From Acidovorax radicis N35 (lineage in GTDB: Bacteria; Pseudomonadota; Gammaproteobacteria; Burkholderiales; Burkholderiaceae_C), in contig NZ_AFBG01000018.1 in the NCBI RefSeq assembly GCF_000204195.1, positions 372,001-436,000 of the forward strand: a stretch of 64,000 nucleotides of DNA, written 5' to 3'. Below, in pieces: positions 44,642-53,109 of this stretch. Made by a program: the position numbers and the translations under genes. How positions within the stretch are numbered: position 1 is the stretch's first letter; every line of letters begins with the position of its first letter. The notes beneath the pieces were generated by a model, which had not been told where the DNA came from, searched no databases, and was given only the letters and a program-made list of their open reading frames with translations.

Positions 44642-45630
44642 GGTCCGTGCTTCTCCCCGGCACAGGTGCGGCGCTGTTCCACGTGCTCTTGTGGTGCCCG
44701 TTGCTGGCGCTGGCGGTGGATTGGTGGCTGGGCGAGCCGCCCGTGGCCTGGCACCCCGTGGTGTGGATGGGCAAGGCGCTGCAGTGGTGGGGTGACCGGC
44801 TGGCGCCCACGGCGCCTGTGGCCCGTGATATCAAGCTTTTTTGGCGCTCAGCGCTTATCTGGTGTGCGTTAGCAGCTATTGTTTTGATAGTTTCGTGGGT
44901 GGCGCAGCATCTGGTGCTGATGTTCCACGAGTTCCTGGCAGTGGCATTGCTGGCGTTGCTCCTCAAGCCGCTGCTGGCCTGGCGCATGTTGCACGACGAG
45001 GTGCTGGCGGTGGAGGTGGCACTGGGCCAGTCGCTGCCCGCCGGGCGCGCGCAGCTGGCCCGCTTGGTGAGCCGTGATGTGAGCGCGCTCACCGCCGTTC
45101 AGGTGCGCGAGTCGGCCATCGAGTCGCTGGCCGAGAACCTCAACGATTCGGTGGTGGCGCCGCTGTTCTGGTTTGCGCTGCTGGGTCTTCCGGGCGCCGC
45201 GCTGTACCGGTTTGCCAACACGGCCGATGCCATGTGGGGCTACCCCGGCATGCGCGGTGGACGCTATTGGCAATGGGCGGGCAAGTGGGCGGCGCGGGCG
45301 GACGATGTGTTGTCATGGGTACCCGCGCGCATCACGGCCTTGCTGCTGGCGGTGGTGGCCCAGGGCCTGCCGTTTTCAGCGCTGGCGCGACAGGCGCGCA
45401 AGACGCCATCCCCCAACAGCGGCTGGCCCATGGCGGCCATGGCACTGGCGTTGGGCGTGCGCCTGGCCAAGCCGGGTGTGTACACGCTGCACAGCAACGG
45501 CCGCCGGGCCGGGCCGCTCGATACGCGGCGCGCGGCGCGCCTGGGCACCCAGGTGGTTCTGGCCATGGTGCCGGTGGTGGTGGCCATCCAGCTCCTGGTG
45601 CTGGTGGCTTTTGCATGGGTGCACGCATGA
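44629..45630 (+). CDS. cbiB: Adenosylcobinamide-phosphate synthase CbiB
   Basis: Integral membrane enzyme of 333 residues that attaches aminopropanol phosphate (or its precursor) to cobyric acid. Family landmarks are DWWLGEPPVAWHPVVWMGK, ESAIESLAENLNDSVVAPLFW, NTADAMWGYPGMRGGRYWQWAG and PSPNSGWPMAAMALALGVRL. The ATG at 44629 is inside the end of the PepSY gene and starts the family N-terminus. Residues about 68-88 (ALIWCALAAIVLIV), which form a predicted helix, are encoded by dispersed repeat copy E. The stop overlaps the next gene by 4 bases. Confidence 0.94.
   Translation: MDSLRSVLLPGTGAALFHVLLWCPLLALAVDWWLGEPPVAWHPVVWMGKALQWWGDRLAPTAPVARDIKLFWRSALIWCALAAIVLIVSWVAQHLVLMFHEFLAVALLALLLKPLLAWRMLHDEVLAVEVALGQSLPAGRAQLARLVSRDVSALTAVQVRESAIESLAENLNDSVVAPLFWFALLGLPGAALYRFANTADAMWGYPGMRGGRYWQWAGKWAARADDVLSWVPARITALLLAVVAQGLPFSALARQARKTPSPNSGWPMAAMALALGVRLAKPGVYTLHSNGRRAGPLDTRRAARLGTQVVLAMVPVVVAIQLLVLVAFAWVHA
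44828..44891 (+). repeat. Dispersed two-hairpin repeat, copy E (inside cbiB)
   Basis: GCGCTTATC at 44851-44859, a partly matching GCGTTAGC, then GCTAT (44875-44879) with ATAG (44887-44890). Read as ALIWCALAAIVLI in the same element frame as copies B and C. Base composition falls well below the flanks. Confidence 0.82.
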
Positions 45631-46712
45631 CATCCCCGGTTTCTTTTCCCGTGTCGGTGCCTTTGCACGGTGGGCCGGACGCTGCAGGCATCCCAGTGTT
45701 TGATTTTTCGACCAACAGCAATGCGTGCGGGCCCTGCCCTGAGGCACTGCAGGCCGTGCAGGTGGCCGACGCCACGCGGTACCCCGACCCGGCTTATACC
45801 GCGCTGCGCGAGGCCCTGGGTGCATTCCACGGCGTGGCGCCGGGCCGCATCGTGGTGGCGGCCAGTGCCAGCGAGTTCATCCACCGCATCACCGCACTCG
45901 CCGCACAGCAGGGCGCGGTGCAGGTGGCCGTGCCGCCGCACAGCTATGGCGACTATGCCCAGGCCGCGCAGGTGCGTGGGCTGGATGTGGTGCGGGGAGG
46001 TGGTGCTGCAGGGGGGGTGCAATGGGCCTGTGAGCCGTCCAGCCCTTTGGGTCTGGAAGATCCCGCAGTACGCGGTTGGCGAGAAGGCGAAGAAGGTGAA
46101 GTTGTCAGTGCTTTGCGCGTGCTCGATTGCGCGTATGTGCCTCTGCGGCTTGACGCTGAAGGCTCGTGGACCGGTGCACCGTCGCCGCGCCTGCCGTCAG
46201 TCAGCTGGCAGCTCTGGACCCCCAACAAGGCCCTGGGGTTGACGGGCGTGCGTGCGGCCTATGCCGTCGCACCGGCAGGGGGTGAGGACGCAGTGCAGGC
46301 ATTGACGGCCCTGGCGCCTTCCTGGCCCGTGGGTGCCCATGGCGTAGCCTTGCTGCAGGCGTGGACAAGTCCAATGGTGCAGCAGTGGCTGGTGCACAGC
46401 CTGGGTACCCTGCGCGACTGGAAGGCACGCCAGCAGGCCCTGTGTACCGACCTTGGCTGGGCCGTGCAGGCAGGCAGCCTGGCCAACTATTTCTGCGCGC
46501 AGCCCGCCACAGCCACACTGCAGGGCGATCTGGCGGCGCTGCGCGCCAGTGGCATCAAGCTGCGGGATGCGACCTCGTTCGGGCTGCCCGGTACCGTGCG
46601 CCTGGGGGCGCTGCCACCTGATGCACAAGATGCGCTGCAGGCCGCATGGCAAGCGCTGCAGGGCCGTACCATCCCGAACAGAGTTTCAACCGGTTCAGGG
46701 GAGACCTCGTGA
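45627..46712 (+). CDS. cobD: Threonine-phosphate decarboxylase-like PLP enzyme (CobD/CobC)
   Basis: Fold-type I aminotransferase-like enzyme of 361 residues that makes aminopropanol phosphate, the linker added by CbiB. The substrate loop DFSTNSNACGPCPEAL, YPDPAYTALREALG and the PLP lysine segment WTPNKALGLTGVRAAY are visible. The start at 45627 overlaps the cbiB stop; the much longer open frame upstream lies over cbiB. Enzymes of this group are called CobD in Salmonella and CobC in aerobic-pathway bacteria. Confidence 0.9.
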   Translation: MTSPVSFPVSVPLHGGPDAAGIPVFDFSTNSNACGPCPEALQAVQVADATRYPDPAYTALREALGAFHGVAPGRIVVAASASEFIHRITALAAQQGAVQVAVPPHSYGDYAQAAQVRGLDVVRGGGAAGGVQWACEPSSPLGLEDPAVRGWREGEEGEVVSALRVLDCAYVPLRLDAEGSWTGAPSPRLPSVSWQLWTPNKALGLTGVRAAYAVAPAGGEDAVQALTALAPSWPVGAHGVALLQAWTSPMVQQWLVHSLGTLRDWKARQQALCTDLGWAVQAGSLANYFCAQPATATLQGDLAALRASGIKLRDATSFGLPGTVRLGALPPDAQDALQAAWQALQGRTIPNRVSTGSGETS

Positions 46713-47503
46713 GAACCATCACTGTCAACCGCTACGTCACGCCGCTGCGTGAAGGTGGCTCCATGCCTGCCATCGTCGAGGGCGACGACCTGGGCACCTA
46801 TGTGCTCAAGTTCCGTGGCGCAGGGCAGGGCGTGCGCGCGCTGCTGGCCGAAATCATCGCGGGCGGCATTGCCCACGCGCTGGGTCTGCCCGTGCCCGAG
46901 ATCGTGCTGGCGCAGCTCGACACAGCCCTGGCGCAAACTGAGCCCGACCCCGAGATTCAGGACCTGGTCCGCGCCAGCGGTGGCCGGAACGTGGGGCTGG
47001 ACTACCTCTCGGGCGCGCTCAACTTCGACCCTGCGGTGGATGTTGTGTCGGATGACTTTGCCTCGCGCCTCGTGTGGTTCGATGCGCTGGTGGGCAATGT
47101 GGACCGAACCGCACGCAACACCAACCTGCTGATGTGGCACCGCAAACCCTGGCTCATCGACCACGGCGCTGCGCTGACCTTTCACCATGCCTGGAACGGC
47201 GTGGTGGCCCAGCCTGCCAAACCCTTCGCCCCGATTGCCGACCATGTGCTGCTGGCCCAGGCCACGGCGTTGGCGCAGGTGGATGCCGAGCTGGCGGCGC
47301 GCCTTACACCCGAGGTGGTCACGGGCATCCTGGCAGAAGTGCCTGATGAGTTTCTGGCGTTGGCCGGGGCCGAGCATGCCGAAGGCCCGCTGTCGGCGCC
47401 CGCAAGCCACCGCCAGGCCTATGTGGACTACTTCTGCGCGCGCCTGGCCGGGCGTGAAACATGGGTGAATGCGGTGAAGGGAGCCGTCGATGCACGCGCC
47501 TGA
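46709..47503 (+). CDS. HipA-like kinase-domain protein
   Basis: A 264-residue protein of the HipA-like kinase family. Segments that fit are YVLKFRGAGQGVRALLAEII (nucleotide-binding lysine region), LVWFDALVGNVDRTARNTNLL (catalytic loop, D-x-x-x-x-N type) and PWLIDHGAALTFHH (metal-binding D). It is much shorter than E. coli HipA and has no HipB antitoxin beside it. The GTG start overlaps the preceding stop, with AGGGGAGA upstream, so it is part of the cobalamin transcript. Its target and link to cobalamin are unknown. It pairs with the DUF3037 gene downstream. Confidence 0.82.
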   Translation: MRTITVNRYVTPLREGGSMPAIVEGDDLGTYVLKFRGAGQGVRALLAEIIAGGIAHALGLPVPEIVLAQLDTALAQTEPDPEIQDLVRASGGRNVGLDYLSGALNFDPAVDVVSDDFASRLVWFDALVGNVDRTARNTNLLMWHRKPWLIDHGAALTFHHAWNGVVAQPAKPFAPIADHVLLAQATALAQVDAELAARLTPEVVTGILAEVPDEFLALAGAEHAEGPLSAPASHRQAYVDYFCARLAGRETWVNAVKGAVDARA

Positions 47504-47882
47504 GGTGTATGACTACGCCATCGTGCGCGTGGTGCCGCGCGTGGAGCGCGAGGAGTTCATCAACGCGGGGGTGATCCTCTCGTGCCAGCGCACCGGCTTT
47601 CTGCAGGCCGCCATCGCGCTCGACGAGGCGCGCCTGCTGGCCATGGACCCGCACGCCGATATCGACACCGTGCGCCGCCATCTGGCGGCCATTGTGGCCA
47701 TCTGCGCGGGTGATGAAGGCTGTGGCCCGATTGCGCGCCTGCCGTACCGCCAGCGCTTCCACTGGCTCACGGCCAAGCGCAGCGCCATCATCCAGACATC
47801 CCCCGTGCACACGGGCCGTTGCACCGATGCGGCGGCAGCACTCGATCACATCATGGACCGCATGGTCCGCCCACTGCCTTGA
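47490..47882 (+). CDS. DUF3037 protein
   Basis: A 130-residue protein beginning YDYAIVRVVPRVEREEFINAGVILSC, the DUF3037 hallmark, with a C-terminal segment RFHWLTAKRSAIIQTSPVHTG. No signal or membrane helix. Function is not known. It overlaps the HipA-like gene by 14 bases, and this two-gene pairing is, as I recall, found in other bacteria as well, which suggests the proteins act together. The end overlaps the likely TTG start of cobQ. Confidence 0.82.
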   Translation: MHAPEVYDYAIVRVVPRVEREEFINAGVILSCQRTGFLQAAIALDEARLLAMDPHADIDTVRRHLAAIVAICAGDEGCGPIARLPYRQRFHWLTAKRSAIIQTSPVHTGRCTDAAAALDHIMDRMVRPLP

Positions 47883-49399
47883 CTGAATACTCTGCTTCCA
47901 AACTGGCCCGCTGCGTGATGGTGCTGGGCACCACCAGCGGAGCTGGCAAAAGCTGGCTCACCACCGCGCTGTGCCGCTACTACAGCAACCTGGGCCTCAA
48001 GGTTGCGCCGTTCAAGGCGCAGAACATGAGCAACAACGCGCGCGTGGTATCGGGCCCGGGCGGCAGTCTGGGAGAGATCGGCAGCGCCCAGTATTTCCAG
48101 GCGCTTGCAGCCCGCGCCGAGCCCGAGGTGCGCATGAACCCGCTGCTGCTCAAGCCCGAGGCCGACACCCACAGCCAGGTCGTGCTGATGGGGCAGGTGA
48201 GTGCCGAGCTGACCGCCATGCCCTGGCGCGGCCGCAGCGAAAAGGTGTGGCCGCAGATTGCCGCTGCGCTGGATGCGCTGCGCGCTGAAAACGATGTGGT
48301 CGTGATCGAAGGGGCGGGCTCGCCCGCCGAGATCAATCTGCACGCGAGCGACATCGTGAACATGCGCGTGGCCCGCCATGCCGATGCGCGCTGCCTGCTC
48401 GTGACCGACATCGACCGGGGCGGCGCGTTCGCCCACCTGTACGGCACCTGGGCGCTTCTGCCCGAGGACGAGCGCGTGCTGATCCATGGCTTTGTGCTGA
48501 ATAAGTTTCGGGGCGATGCCAGCCTGCTGGCGCCTGCGCCGCAGATGCTGCAGGACCTCACCGGCGTGCCCACCGTGGCCACCATCCCCATGCAATGGCG
48601 CCATGGTCTGCCCGAAGAGGATGGCGTGTTTGACGACCGCACGCTGTCGGTGGGCGCGGTGCACACCACGGTGGCCGTGGTGGCCTACCCGCGCATCAGC
48701 AACCTCGACGAATTCCAGCCCCTCAAGAACGTGCCCGGCGTGCGCCTGCTGTGGGCGCGCAGCGCGGCCGACCTGGGGGGGCTGAAACCCTCCGACTGGG
48801 TGGTGCTGCCGGGCTCCAAATCCACCGCCGCCGACCTGGCCTGGCTGCGCGCGCAGGGGTTGGACCAGGCCATCGCCCACCACGCAGGGCAGGGCGGCAC
48901 GGTGCTGGGCGTGTGTGGTGGCCTGCAGATGCTGGGCGAGGCGCTCATCGACACGGCGGGCATCGACGGCAATGCGCCGGGCCTGGGCCTGTTGCCCCTG
49001 GTCACCACTTTCGAGGTCGCCAAGACCGTGCAGCGCACCCAGGCGCAGTTTGGTGGGGTGCAAGGGGCCTGGGCCGCGCTGGCGGGTGTGCCCGTCACCG
49101 GTTACGAAATCCACCACGGCCAGACGGCCCAGCACCCGGCCATGGCCGCCAAGGGTGATGTGGCGCGCGAGGTCATCCCCAGCATTGCGTGGCAAAACCC
49201 GGCTGGCAATGTGCTGGGCGTGTATCTGCATGGCCTGCTCGAAGACCCCGCCGCGTTGCAGGCCCTGTTTGGCCGTGCGGGCGCGGCGCCCGTGCCCACG
49301 CTCGATGTGGTGTTTGAAGGCCTGGCCCGCATGGCGGAAGCCAGCTTTGCCCCCGGTGCGCTGCAGGCGTTGATCGCGCCAGATCCGGCCACTGCCTGA
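47879..49399 (+). CDS. cobQ: Cobyric acid synthase
   Basis: Cytoplasmic glutamine-dependent amidase of about 506 residues that adds four amides to adenosylcobyrinate a,c-diamide. The ATP-binding start VMVLGTTSGAGKSW, FKAQNMSNNARVV and VVIEGAGSPAEINL are typical. The glutaminase domain carries the nucleophile in LGVCGGLQMLGEAL. Relatives begin a few residues before CVMVLGTTSG; the TTG at 47879 overlapping the previous stop gives 12 residues there. GTG 47915 or ATG 47918 are alternatives but would trim conserved residues. Confidence 0.93.
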   Translation: MTEYSASKLARCVMVLGTTSGAGKSWLTTALCRYYSNLGLKVAPFKAQNMSNNARVVSGPGGSLGEIGSAQYFQALAARAEPEVRMNPLLLKPEADTHSQVVLMGQVSAELTAMPWRGRSEKVWPQIAAALDALRAENDVVVIEGAGSPAEINLHASDIVNMRVARHADARCLLVTDIDRGGAFAHLYGTWALLPEDERVLIHGFVLNKFRGDASLLAPAPQMLQDLTGVPTVATIPMQWRHGLPEEDGVFDDRTLSVGAVHTTVAVVAYPRISNLDEFQPLKNVPGVRLLWARSAADLGGLKPSDWVVLPGSKSTAADLAWLRAQGLDQAIAHHAGQGGTVLGVCGGLQMLGEALIDTAGIDGNAPGLGLLPLVTTFEVAKTVQRTQAQFGGVQGAWAALAGVPVTGYEIHHGQTAQHPAMAAKGDVAREVIPSIAWQNPAGNVLGVYLHGLLEDPAALQALFGRAGAAPVPTLDVVFEGLARMAEASFAPGALQALIAPDPATA

Positions 49400-49462
49400 G
49401 CGCTGGTGCCTTCGGCCTTCAGTCCTTCCCGTTTCTTTTTTCTTTTCGCTATCTCACACACC

Positions 49463-50533
49463 ATGCAATCACTGGCCCAGTTCACCGTCCCCGCCATCGC
49501 TGACATCACCGATGCCCCCCTGACCGCCCGTTTGCAGCACCTGCTGGACAACAAGACCAAACCACTCGGTTCGCTGGGGCGGCTGGAAGCGCTGGCCCTG
49601 CGCATCGGCCAAGTGCTGGGCACTGAGGCCCCCGTGCTCACGCAACCGCAGATGCTGGTGTGTGCGGGCGACCACGGCCTGGCGGCCAAGGGTGTCTCGG
49701 CCTTCCCCAGCGACGTGACCTGGCAGATGGTGGAGAACTTTCTGGCCGGTGGTGCCGCAGTGAGCGTGCTGGCCCGCCAGCACGGGCTGCAGCTCACGGT
49801 GGTGGACTGTGGTGTGGCGCGCACCATTGCCGCGCGCGATACGGCACCCGGTGCACCGCGCCTGCTGGTGCGCAATGTGGCGCCAGGCACCCAGGATGCT
49901 TCGGTCGGCCCTGCCATGGCGCCTGAGCAATGTGCACAGGCCTTGCTCAACGGCATGGAGGTGGTGCGCGGCCTGCCGGGCAATGCTCTACTGCTGGGCG
50001 AGATGGGCATTGGCAACACCTCGGTGGCCTCGCTGTTGCTGGCGCGGTTGGCCGGGCTGCCCCTGGCCGAGGTGACCGGTGCCGGCACGGGCCTGGATGC
50101 GGCCGGTATCGAGCGCAAACGCGCCGTGCTGCAGCAGGCGCTGGACGCGAATGCCGACGCCACCACACCGCTGGCCGCATTGGCCGCGTTGGGCGGCTAT
50201 GAGGTGGCGACCTTGGTGGGCGCGGTGCTGCAGGCTGCCACGGAGCGCCGCGTGATTGTGGTGGACGGCTTCATCACCAGCGCCGCCGTGCTGGTGGCCA
50301 GCCGCTTGCAGCCTGCGGTGCTGCAGCGCTGCGTGTTTGCCCACCGCTCGGGCGAGCGGGGGCACACCCTGATGCTGGCACAGATGCAAGCCGAACCACT
50401 GCTGGACCTGGGGCTGCGTCTGGGTGAAGGCTCGGGTGCTGCGCTGGCTTGGCCGCTGCTGCAATCGGCCTGTGCGGTGCTGGCCGAGATGGCGAGTTTT
50501 GAATCGGCTGGTGTGGCCACTCAGACAGTCTGA
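49463..50533 (+). CDS. cobT: Nicotinate-nucleotide:dimethylbenzimidazole phosphoribosyltransferase
   Basis: Activates the lower-ligand base of cobalamin as alpha-ribazole phosphate. The 356 residues show the family start DNKTKPLGSLGRLEALALRI, VCAGDHGLAAKGVSAFPS, LLGEMGIGNTSVASLLLARL and the catalytic glutamate loop GLRLGEGSGAALAWPLL. The ATG at 49463 is chosen over an upstream codon whose extra residues look unlike the family. It is the last gene of the cobalamin run; cobS and a CobC-type phosphatase, often next, are absent here. The convergent diguanylate cyclase ends 23 bases away. Confidence 0.95.
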   Translation: MQSLAQFTVPAIADITDAPLTARLQHLLDNKTKPLGSLGRLEALALRIGQVLGTEAPVLTQPQMLVCAGDHGLAAKGVSAFPSDVTWQMVENFLAGGAAVSVLARQHGLQLTVVDCGVARTIAARDTAPGAPRLLVRNVAPGTQDASVGPAMAPEQCAQALLNGMEVVRGLPGNALLLGEMGIGNTSVASLLLARLAGLPLAEVTGAGTGLDAAGIERKRAVLQQALDANADATTPLAALAALGGYEVATLVGAVLQAATERRVIVVDGFITSAAVLVASRLQPAVLQRCVFAHRSGERGHTLMLAQMQAEPLLDLGLRLGEGSGAALAWPLLQSACAVLAEMASFESAGVATQTV

Positions 50534-50556
50534 CCCTACCGGGCATCGCCGCGCTT

Positions 50557-51687
50557 TCAGGCCACGCTGGTTTGGTTGCGGCCCTGTGCCTTGGCGCGGT
50601 ACAGCGCCGCATCGGCACGCGACAGCATGGCATCCAGCGTTTCGTGCGATCCCGTCCAGCTGGTGAGCCCAATGCTCACCTGGCAGTCCAGCGCATGTCC
50701 GGTGGCCAGCGTGGCGTGGATGCGCTGGGCTACGCCCATGGCAGCTGCCGTGTCCGCGCCTGGCAGCAGCACCAGAAACTCCTCACCCCCGTACCGCCCC
50801 AGCCGATCTGCGCGGCGCAGCACCTGACGGGTGCACTCTGCAAAGTGCACCAGCACGGCGTCACCGTGCTGGTGGCCTCGGGTGTCGTTCACGGCCTTGA
50901 AGTTGTCCAGGTCCACCATCATGAGGGACGGGCCATTGCCGTAGCGCTGCGCCCGCTCCAGCTCGTCCTCGCAGCGTTGCAGCAGGGCACGGCGGTTCAG
51001 CGTGTTGGTCAGGGAGTCGTGGGTGGCCAGGTGCTCAAGCTCGGTGCGCAGGCGGTCGGTGGCCATGAGCACCGCCCCGATGGACAGCATGAGCACTGTG
51101 ATCACATAGGCCCCGATATACAGCGTCTGGAACAGTGAGGGCTCCATCAGGTCTGCGCCGGCATTCCCGGTCACGATCGAGACCAGCCGCATGGCCAGCA
51201 CCACCATATGCAAGGCGAGCACCACCTCCACCAGCCGCACCGGAAAGTTGCGCCCTCCGTGGCGCAGCATGAAGCGCATCTGTGCGAAGTAGATCATCCC
51301 CATGACCACCGTGAAGAAACCGACCCGCAGCGCATAGTGGGGCACCCAGTAGGTGAGCACAATGAACACGAGGGTGGTGCCCACCATCAGCCAGTTCCAG
51401 TGGCGCCACGTGGTTGGCTGCCCCATGAAGCTTCGGGTGCCCATGTAGTAGGTCACCGTGCCCAACACCAACAACTGGTTAGCCAGCACCAGGCTGAGCC
51501 AGTCCGGGATGGCGCCACGCGCACCGAAGAGCACGGTGGACGCGAGCCACAGCAGCGGCGCTGCAGCCCAAGCACCCACGCCCCGGATCGACGGCGGGTA
51601 ATAGCGCCGCATGAAAAGCAGCACGATGGCCATGATGGCGGACATGAAGCCCGCCATGGCGATCATGGAGCGTGGGTCGAGGTTCAT
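50557..51687 (-). CDS. Membrane-bound diguanylate cyclase
   Basis: A 376-residue protein with about six N-terminal helices (residues 8-210) and a C-terminal GGDEF domain. The active motif is GGEEF, in RYGGEEFLVLLPG, with an RxxD inhibitory site (RRAD) five residues before it, so an active, feedback-inhibited c-di-GMP synthase is expected. The family start HDSLTNTLNRRALL precedes it. It is convergent with cobT and divergent from the ABC importer. The membrane sensor region has no family name I can assign. Confidence 0.9.
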   Translation of the reverse strand: MNLDPRSMIAMAGFMSAIMAIVLLFMRRYYPPSIRGVGAWAAAPLLWLASTVLFGARGAIPDWLSLVLANQLLVLGTVTYYMGTRSFMGQPTTWRHWNWLMVGTTLVFIVLTYWVPHYALRVGFFTVVMGMIYFAQMRFMLRHGGRNFPVRLVEVVLALHMVVLAMRLVSIVTGNAGADLMEPSLFQTLYIGAYVITVLMLSIGAVLMATDRLRTELEHLATHDSLTNTLNRRALLQRCEDELERAQRYGNGPSLMMVDLDNFKAVNDTRGHQHGDAVLVHFAECTRQVLRRADRLGRYGGEEFLVLLPGADTAAAMGVAQRIHATLATGHALDCQVSIGLTSWTGSHETLDAMLSRADAALYRAKAQGRNQTSVA

Positions 51688-51867
51688 GCGGCGGAAAAGG
51701 GGGTGGTGCGCCTACGTAAGAAATTGTTTCTTGGGCCCAAGGCCAGTATAGCCACGCACCTGCTCCCGCCGGTACGGTGATTTACTGCACCACAAAGACT
51801 GCTGTGCGGACCCTTGGGGTGCAGGCGCATCGTCCTGTTGGTGCAGTCGTGCACGGTACTGGTGCAT

Positions 51868-51902
51868 TTTGTGTGCAAATAGGCAAATACATTGTGTACA
51901 AA
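51868..51902 (+). promoter_or_regulatory. Paired candidate operators before the ABC importer
   Basis: TTTGTGTGCAAA (51868-51879) and ATTGTGTACAAA (51891-51902) are two similar half-symmetric sites 23 bases apart (start to start), within the 245-base gap before the importer. They suit binding by the FCD-type GntR regulator encoded at the end of the operon. No other strong signal is seen in this gap. Confidence 0.45.
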
Positions 51903-51932
51903 GTTGGCATAGGGTTTGCGTACATCCTCACC

Positions 51933-53033
51933 ATGCAAGCCCCAACCCCTGCGCAGACCCCTGCCGCCATCGAGATCATTGCGCTGACCAAACGCTATGC
52001 CCACGGCAAACCGGCGGTCGATGCCATCAACCTGCGCATTGCCAGCGGCAGCTACTGCTGCCTGCTGGGCCCCTCGGGCTGCGGCAAGAGCACCACGCTG
52101 CGCATGATCGCCGGGCACGAGTCGGTGACCAGCGGCGACATACTGCTCGAGAACCGCAACATCACCGACCTGCCCGCAGCCGCGCGCGGCACGGCCATGA
52201 TGTTCCAGAGCTTTGCGCTGTTCCCGCACCTCTCGGCGCTGGACAACGTGGCGTTCAGCCTCAAGATGAAGGGCGTGGCCAAGGCCGAGCGCCAGGCCAA
52301 GGCGCGCGACCTGCTCGAGCGCGTGGCCATGGGCCACCTGGCCGAGCGCAAGCCGGCCGAGCTGTCGGGCGGGCAGCAGCAGCGCGTGGCGCTGGCGCGC
52401 GCCCTGATCACCCAGCCGCGCGTGCTGCTGCTGGACGAACCCCTTTCGGCGCTCGACCCGTTCCTGCGCATCCAGATGCGCGCCGAGCTGCGCCGCTGGC
52501 AAAAAGAGCTGGGCCTGACCTTCATCCACGTGACCCACTCGCAGGAGGAGGCCATGGCCCTGGCCGACACCATGGTGGTGATGAACCACGGCGTGATCGA
52601 GCAGGTGGGATCGCCGCACGAGGTCTACAACCGCCCCGCCAGCGAATTCGTGGTGCGCTTCATGGGCGGCCACAACGTGATCGATGCGCCTGAAGGCAAG
52701 GTCGGCGTGCGCACCGACCACCTGCAGGTGCTGCCGCAGGGCGCGCCGCTGCCCTGGGGTGCCCAGCACATGCAGGCCGTGGTGACCGACGTGGAGTACC
52801 AGGGCACCTATGTGCTGCTGGGCCTGCAAAAGCAGGGCGTGGCGCTGTCGGCCAACGCCACGGCCGCCTATTCGGTGATGGTCTCCGAAGCCGCCTTTGC
52901 GGCCCAGCCGTATGCGGTGGGGCAGGGCGTGCAACTGCACTGGACGCCCGAGCAGGCCCACCCCCTCTACGCCCGTGCGGCGCCTGCGCCGGCACCCGTG
53001 GCGACGGCCACTGCGCAGGCCGTGCCGGCCTGA
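51933..53033 (+). CDS. ABC importer ATP-binding protein, PotA-like
   Basis: Cytoplasmic ATPase of 366 residues of the polyamine/opine/iron-type importer family. Walker A is GPSGCGKST, the Q-loop lies in MMFQSFALFPHLS, the signature is LSGGQQQRV, and Walker B is VLLLDEPLSALDPFLR. A C-terminal TOBE-like regulatory domain follows (GTYVLLGLQKQGVALS). The ATG at 51933 starts a short arm before IEIIALTKRYAHGK. It heads a four-gene importer operon. An Ala/Pro-rich tail ends the protein. Confidence 0.92.
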   Translation: MQAPTPAQTPAAIEIIALTKRYAHGKPAVDAINLRIASGSYCCLLGPSGCGKSTTLRMIAGHESVTSGDILLENRNITDLPAAARGTAMMFQSFALFPHLSALDNVAFSLKMKGVAKAERQAKARDLLERVAMGHLAERKPAELSGGQQQRVALARALITQPRVLLLDEPLSALDPFLRIQMRAELRRWQKELGLTFIHVTHSQEEAMALADTMVVMNHGVIEQVGSPHEVYNRPASEFVVRFMGGHNVIDAPEGKVGVRTDHLQVLPQGAPLPWGAQHMQAVVTDVEYQGTYVLLGLQKQGVALSANATAAYSVMVSEAAFAAQPYAVGQGVQLHWTPEQAHPLYARAAPAPAPVATATAQAVPA

Positions 53034-53109
53034 GCCCGTATTTATTTGTTGTCCGCTGTCTGTCTGTTCGTTTTCAACCCCTCCACTTTGCAAACCAAGG
53101 AGCTTTCCC

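Noticed and set aside
46709-47882. A hipBA-type toxin-antitoxin system
   Set aside because: The kinase-like protein is short, no HipB-type DNA-binding gene is adjacent, and DUF3037 is not a known antitoxin. Only a HipA-like label is justified.
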